A stretch of DNA of 37,387 bases, taken from Oscillospiraceae bacterium. Its GTDB lineage: Bacteria; Bacillota; Clostridia; Oscillospirales; Ruminococcaceae. The stretch is from assembly GCA_016281125.1 (NCBI GenBank), contig JAEEIA010000012.1, forward strand, positions 1 through 37,387, written 5' to 3'. Shown piece after piece: positions 34,760 to 37,387 of this stretch; within the stretch, counting starts at the first letter, position 1; each line of letters starts with the position of its first letter. The notes beneath the pieces were generated by a model. That model searched no databases, was not told the DNA's origin, and saw only the letters and a program-made list of their open reading frames with translations. The position numbers and the translations under genes were made by a program.

Positions 34760-37387
34760 TTATGAAAACAGCTTGCGGAAGAACCGCTTCAGGAACGGGA
34801 ATGTCTGTACTCTCTTTTCGAGCAGATCCTCCCATGTAATATTCAGTCCTGCAACAACCTTCTGCGTGTAGTATTTCAGAATCCACTGTGCGTCATCGAC
34901 ACTGACGATGCCGTCACCGTTGATATCCGCAGCCTTGATCTGTCTGTCGGTCAGGCCCATGTCGTTGCCTGCGATGCGCTGTGTGTACGCTCTGAGCGTG
35001 AGCTGTGCGTCATCGACGCTGACCTCATTGTCCAGGTTGGTATCGCCGCGCAGCGGTTCAGGATCGGACGGTGTTGTGACGGTCGGATCCGTTGTGGTAA
35101 TCGGATTGGTCGTTGTAGTCGGATCGGTTGTCGTGGTCGGATCGGTTGTCGTGGTCGGATCGGTCGTCGTGGTCGGATCGGTCGTGACGGTCGGATCGGT
35201 TGTGACGGTCGGATCGGTCGTCGTGGTCGGATCGGTTGTGACGGTCGGATCGGTCGTGACAGTCGGATCGGTTGTGACGGTCGGATCGGTCGTGACAGTC
35301 GGATCGGTTGTCGTGGTCGGATCGGTCGTGACGGTCGGATCGGTCGTGACGGTCGGATCGGTCGTGACGGTCGGATCGGTCGTGACGGTCGGATCGGTCG
35401 TGACAGTCGGATCGGTTGTGACAGTCGGATCGGTTGTGACGGTCGGATCGGTTGTAACGGTCGGATTGGTCGTGACAGTCGGATCGGTCGTAGTAGTCGG
35501 ATCGAAGAATTCATCCGTCGTTGTTGTTTCGGTGGTCGGATCGGTCGTTTCGGGTACCGTCGTGGTAACGGCCGGTTTGATGCTTTCGCCGAGGACATCG
35601 ACACTCAGGCGGGTGACATTGTGCTGCGCATCAATGATCAGGACGGTTGCATGGCCGCCGCCAACCGCAGTGATGACGCCGTTTTCGGAAACCACAACAA
35701 CGTCCCAGTCGCTGGAACGGAAGATGACGTTTTCCTGATCGGTGAAGAGTGTGAACTGCTCGCCCTTGTTCAGCGTGATGCTTTCCGGAATTGTGTGCGG
35801 AAGCTCCGGCTCTGTTTCTGATGTCGTGACCGAAGTCGTGATATCCGTGGTTGCGCCGGACTCAGTGGTTGCGCCGGACTCGGTGGTTACACCGGACTCA
35901 GTGGTTGCGCCGGGCTCAGTGGTTGCGCCAGGCTCAGTCGTTCCGGTGACCTTTTCAGTCGTGCCGGTGATGTTTGCGGTTGTGCCAGTGACCTTATCGG
36001 TTGTGCCAGTGATATTTGCAGTGGTACCGGTGACCTTAGAGGTCGTGCCGGTGATATTTGCGGTTGTACCGGTGACCTTAGAGGTTGTGCCGGTGATGTT
36101 TGCGGTTGTGCCAGTGACCTTATCGGTTGTGCCAGTGATATTTGCAGTGGTACCGGTGACCTTAGCGGTCGTGCCAGTGATATTTGCGGTTGTACCGGTG
36201 ATATTTGCGGTTGTACCGGTGATGTTTGCGGTTGTGCCGGTTACCTTAGAGGTCGTGCCAGTGATATTTGTGGTCGTGCCGGTTACCTTAGAGGTCGTGC
36301 CAGTGATGTTTGCGGTTGTGACAGTGACCTTAGAGGTCGTGCCAGTGATATTTGCGGTTGTGCCGGTGACCTTAGAGGTCGTGCCAGTGATATTTGCGGT
36401 TGTGCCGGTGACCTTTGCGGTTGTGCCGGTGACTTTCGCGGTTGTGCCGGTGACCTTCGCGGTTGTGCCGGTGACCTTAGAGGTCGTGCCAGTGATATTT
36501 GCGGTTGTTCCGGTAACCTTTGCGGTGGTACCGGTGATCTTTGCGGTGGTACCGGTGATCTTTGCGGTGGTACCGGTGATCTTCGCAGTGGTATCGGTGA
36601 TGTTTGCGGTCGTGCCGGTGATCTTTGCAGTTGTGCCGGTGACCTTAGAGGTCGTGCCAGTGATATTTGCGGTTGTACCGGTGATCTTTGCGGTCGTGCC
36701 GGTAATCTTCGCAGTGGTGCCGGTAACCTTTGCAGTGGTGCCGGTAACCTTCGCGGTTGTGCCGGTGATCTTCGCAGTGGTGCCGGTGACCTTCGCAGTG
36801 GTGCCGGTGACCTTCGCAGTGGTGCCGGTAACCTTTGCAGTCGTGCCGGTGACCTTCGCAGTCGTGCCGGTAACCTTCGCGGTTGTGCCGGTAATCTTTG
36901 CAGTGGTGCCGGTGATCTTTGCGGTCGTGCCGGTAACCTTAGAGGTTGTACCGGTGACCTTAGAGGTTGTGCCGGTGACCTTTGCAGTGGTGCCGGTGAC
37001 CTTTGCGGTCGTTCCGGTGACCTTTGCAGTGGTGCCGGTGACCTTTGCGGTCGTTCCGGTGACCTTTGCGGTTGTGCCAGTAACCTTTGCTGTGGTGCCG
37101 GTGATCTTTGCGGTCGTGCCGGTAACCTTCGCAGTCGTGCCGGTGACCTTTGCAGTCGTGCCGGTGACCTTTGCGGTTGTGCCGGTGACCTTTGCGGTGG
37201 TACCGGTGACCTTTGCAGTGGTGCCTGTTACTTTAGAGGTAGTGCCGGTAACCTTTGCAGTCGTGCCGGTAACCTTCGCAGTCGTGCCGGTGACCTTTGC
37301 AGTGGTGCCTGTTACTTTAGAGGTAGTGCCGGTAACCTTTGCAGTCGTGCCGGTAACCTTCGCAGTCGTGCCGGTGACCTTTGCAGT
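34760..37387 (-). CDS. Giant repeat stalk protein with Big_2-like domain and dockerin (5' end outside window)
   Basis: The - strand frame is open from the window edge to the stop at 34760-34762, giving 875 residues, and starts beyond the window. In order from the N-terminal side: about 69 heptapeptides of consensus TTAKVTG (37387-35940); five hexapeptides E[SP]GATT (35936-35847); a Thr-rich bridge; an Ig-like Big_2 domain (from IPESITLNKGEQFTLF to VTRLSVDV, about 35800-35595); exactly 24 hexapeptides DPTVTT (35503-35072); a type I dockerin (GDTNLDNEVSVDDAQLTLRA, DINGDGIVSVDDAQWILKY); and a basic aromatic tail (FPFLKRFFRKLFS). A GTG at 35695 begins the longest start-to-stop frame, but this is inside the Big_2 domain and is not the start. 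The dockerin should attach the protein to a scaffold, with the repeats as a long extended spacer. The N-terminal function is out of view. Confidence 0.88.
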   Translation of the reverse strand, partial: TAKVTGTTAKVTGTTAKVTGTTSKVTGTTAKVTGTTAKVTGTTAKVTGTTSKVTGTTAKVTGTTAKVTGTTAKVTGTTAKVTGTTAKVTGTTAKITGTTAKVTGTTAKVTGTTAKVTGTTAKVTGTTAKVTGTTAKVTGTTSKVTGTTSKVTGTTAKITGTTAKITGTTAKVTGTTAKVTGTTAKVTGTTAKVTGTTAKVTGTTAKITGTTAKVTGTTAKVTGTTAKITGTTAKITGTTANITGTTSKVTGTTAKITGTTANITDTTAKITGTTAKITGTTAKITGTTAKVTGTTANITGTTSKVTGTTAKVTGTTAKVTGTTAKVTGTTANITGTTSKVTGTTANITGTTSKVTVTTANITGTTSKVTGTTTNITGTTSKVTGTTANITGTTANITGTTANITGTTAKVTGTTANITGTTDKVTGTTANITGTTSKVTGTTANITGTTSKVTGTTANITGTTDKVTGTTANITGTTEKVTGTTEPGATTEPGATTESGVTTESGATTESGATTDITTSVTTSETEPELPHTIPESITLNKGEQFTLFTDQENVIFRSSDWDVVVVSENGVITAVGGGHATVLIIDAQHNVTRLSVDVLGESIKPAVTTTVPETTDPTTETTTTDEFFDPTTTTDPTVTTNPTVTTDPTVTTDPTVTTDPTVTTDPTVTTDPTVTTDPTVTTDPTVTTDPTTTTDPTVTTDPTVTTDPTVTTDPTVTTDPTTTTDPTVTTDPTVTTDPTTTTDPTTTTDPTTTTDPTTTTNPITTTDPTVTTPSDPEPLRGDTNLDNEVSVDDAQLTLRAYTQRIAGNDMGLTDRQIKAADINGDGIVSVDDAQWILKYYTQKVVAGLNITWEDLLEKRVQTFPFLKRFFRKLFS
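35072..35503 (-). repeat. 24 tandem 18-bp units encoding DPTVTT
   Basis: Exactly 144 codons, 24 units of six residues, with no phase break. Variants are DPTTTT, NPTVTT and NPITTT. Many neighbouring units are identical or nearly so in DNA, so the array can expand or contract by recombination. Confidence 0.95.
35847..35936 (-). repeat. Five tandem 18-bp units encoding E[SP]GATT
   Basis: Five contiguous 18-bp units differing at a few bases (two EPGATT, three ESG[AV]TT). They directly join the heptapeptide array. Confidence 0.9.
35940..37387 (-). repeat. 69 tandem 21-bp units encoding TTAKVTG-type heptapeptides
   Basis: Counted by eye: one EKVTG unit at 35940-35960, then 68 units from 35961 to the edge (the last lacks one base). 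Every unit is 21 bp, with no insertion or deletion. Variation is mostly at two places, A/S/D/T-K/N and V/I. An 84-bp block (37221-37304) is repeated without change at 37305-37387 as far as the window goes. The array continues past the window. Confidence 0.95.

Noticed and set aside
34908-35738. VGSVVTVGSV repeat + strand frame
   Set aside because: It is the complement of the DPTVTT array; the - strand frame links to a Big_2-like domain and a dockerin and has a terminator.
35072-37387. Possible CRISPR array
   Set aside because: The repeats are contiguous units of 18 or 21 bp, multiples of three, with no unique spacers between them.
35961-37387. + strand frame with VPVTFAV repeats
   Set aside because: Both strands are open across the 21-bp units, but only the - strand frame continues into recognised domains and a stop with a terminator.

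Overview
The window looks like a chromosomal segment of a Gram-positive, cellulosome-forming gut Clostridium relative, most likely a Ruminococcus-type member of the Oscillospiraceae. Four large secreted proteins carry type I dockerin modules, the linkers are very rich in threonine, and the housekeeping block ylxM-ffh-rpsP-khpA has the Firmicutes order. Promoters are consensus sigma-A boxes with 17-18 bp spacers. The species is inference.

Layout. (1) 1-8.4 kb, accessory DNA: a 1591-residue exonuclease/RecQ/UvrD fusion helicase with its own terminator, then remains of an integrative mobilizable element (an excisionase-like HTH protein, a MobV relaxase with inverted repeats upstream that may be oriT, and a tyrosine integrase broken by an in-frame TGA). 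(2) 8.4-13.5 kb, core genes: a small membrane protein, radA and two unknown genes on the + strand, converging on a bidirectional terminator with khpA, rpsP, ffh and ylxM on the - strand. (3) 13.7-37.4 kb, a long run of secreted or surface proteins: a 527-residue secreted protein followed by a 36-residue peptide; a subtilisin-like protease with dockerin (- strand); a BspA-type leucine-rich repeat protein with dockerin; a small membrane protein; a probable three-gene operon (a carbohydrate-binding/Vps62-like/YfaP-like multidomain protein, a thrombospondin-type-3/VWA-like protein and a DUF5104-like lipoprotein); a degenerate SGNH-hydrolase-fold protein with a poly-threonine stalk and an internal dockerin; and the C-terminal part of a very large repeat protein that runs off the right edge.

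How they fit together. Region 3 reads as a non-catalytic or proteolytic arm of a dockerin/cohesin surface complex: protease, LRR adhesin, SGNH-fold protein and repeat stalk could all dock on scaffoldins encoded elsewhere. No cohesin, scaffoldin or glycoside hydrolase is visible here.

The most unusual object is the right-edge protein. It has 69 seven-residue units (consensus TTAKVTG, 21 bp) with no phase break, then five hexapeptides, a Big_2-like domain, exactly 24 hexapeptides (DPTVTT) and a dockerin. Its 5' end lies outside the window, and because it has no start codon inside the window a start-based ORF search would show only its last 311 codons.
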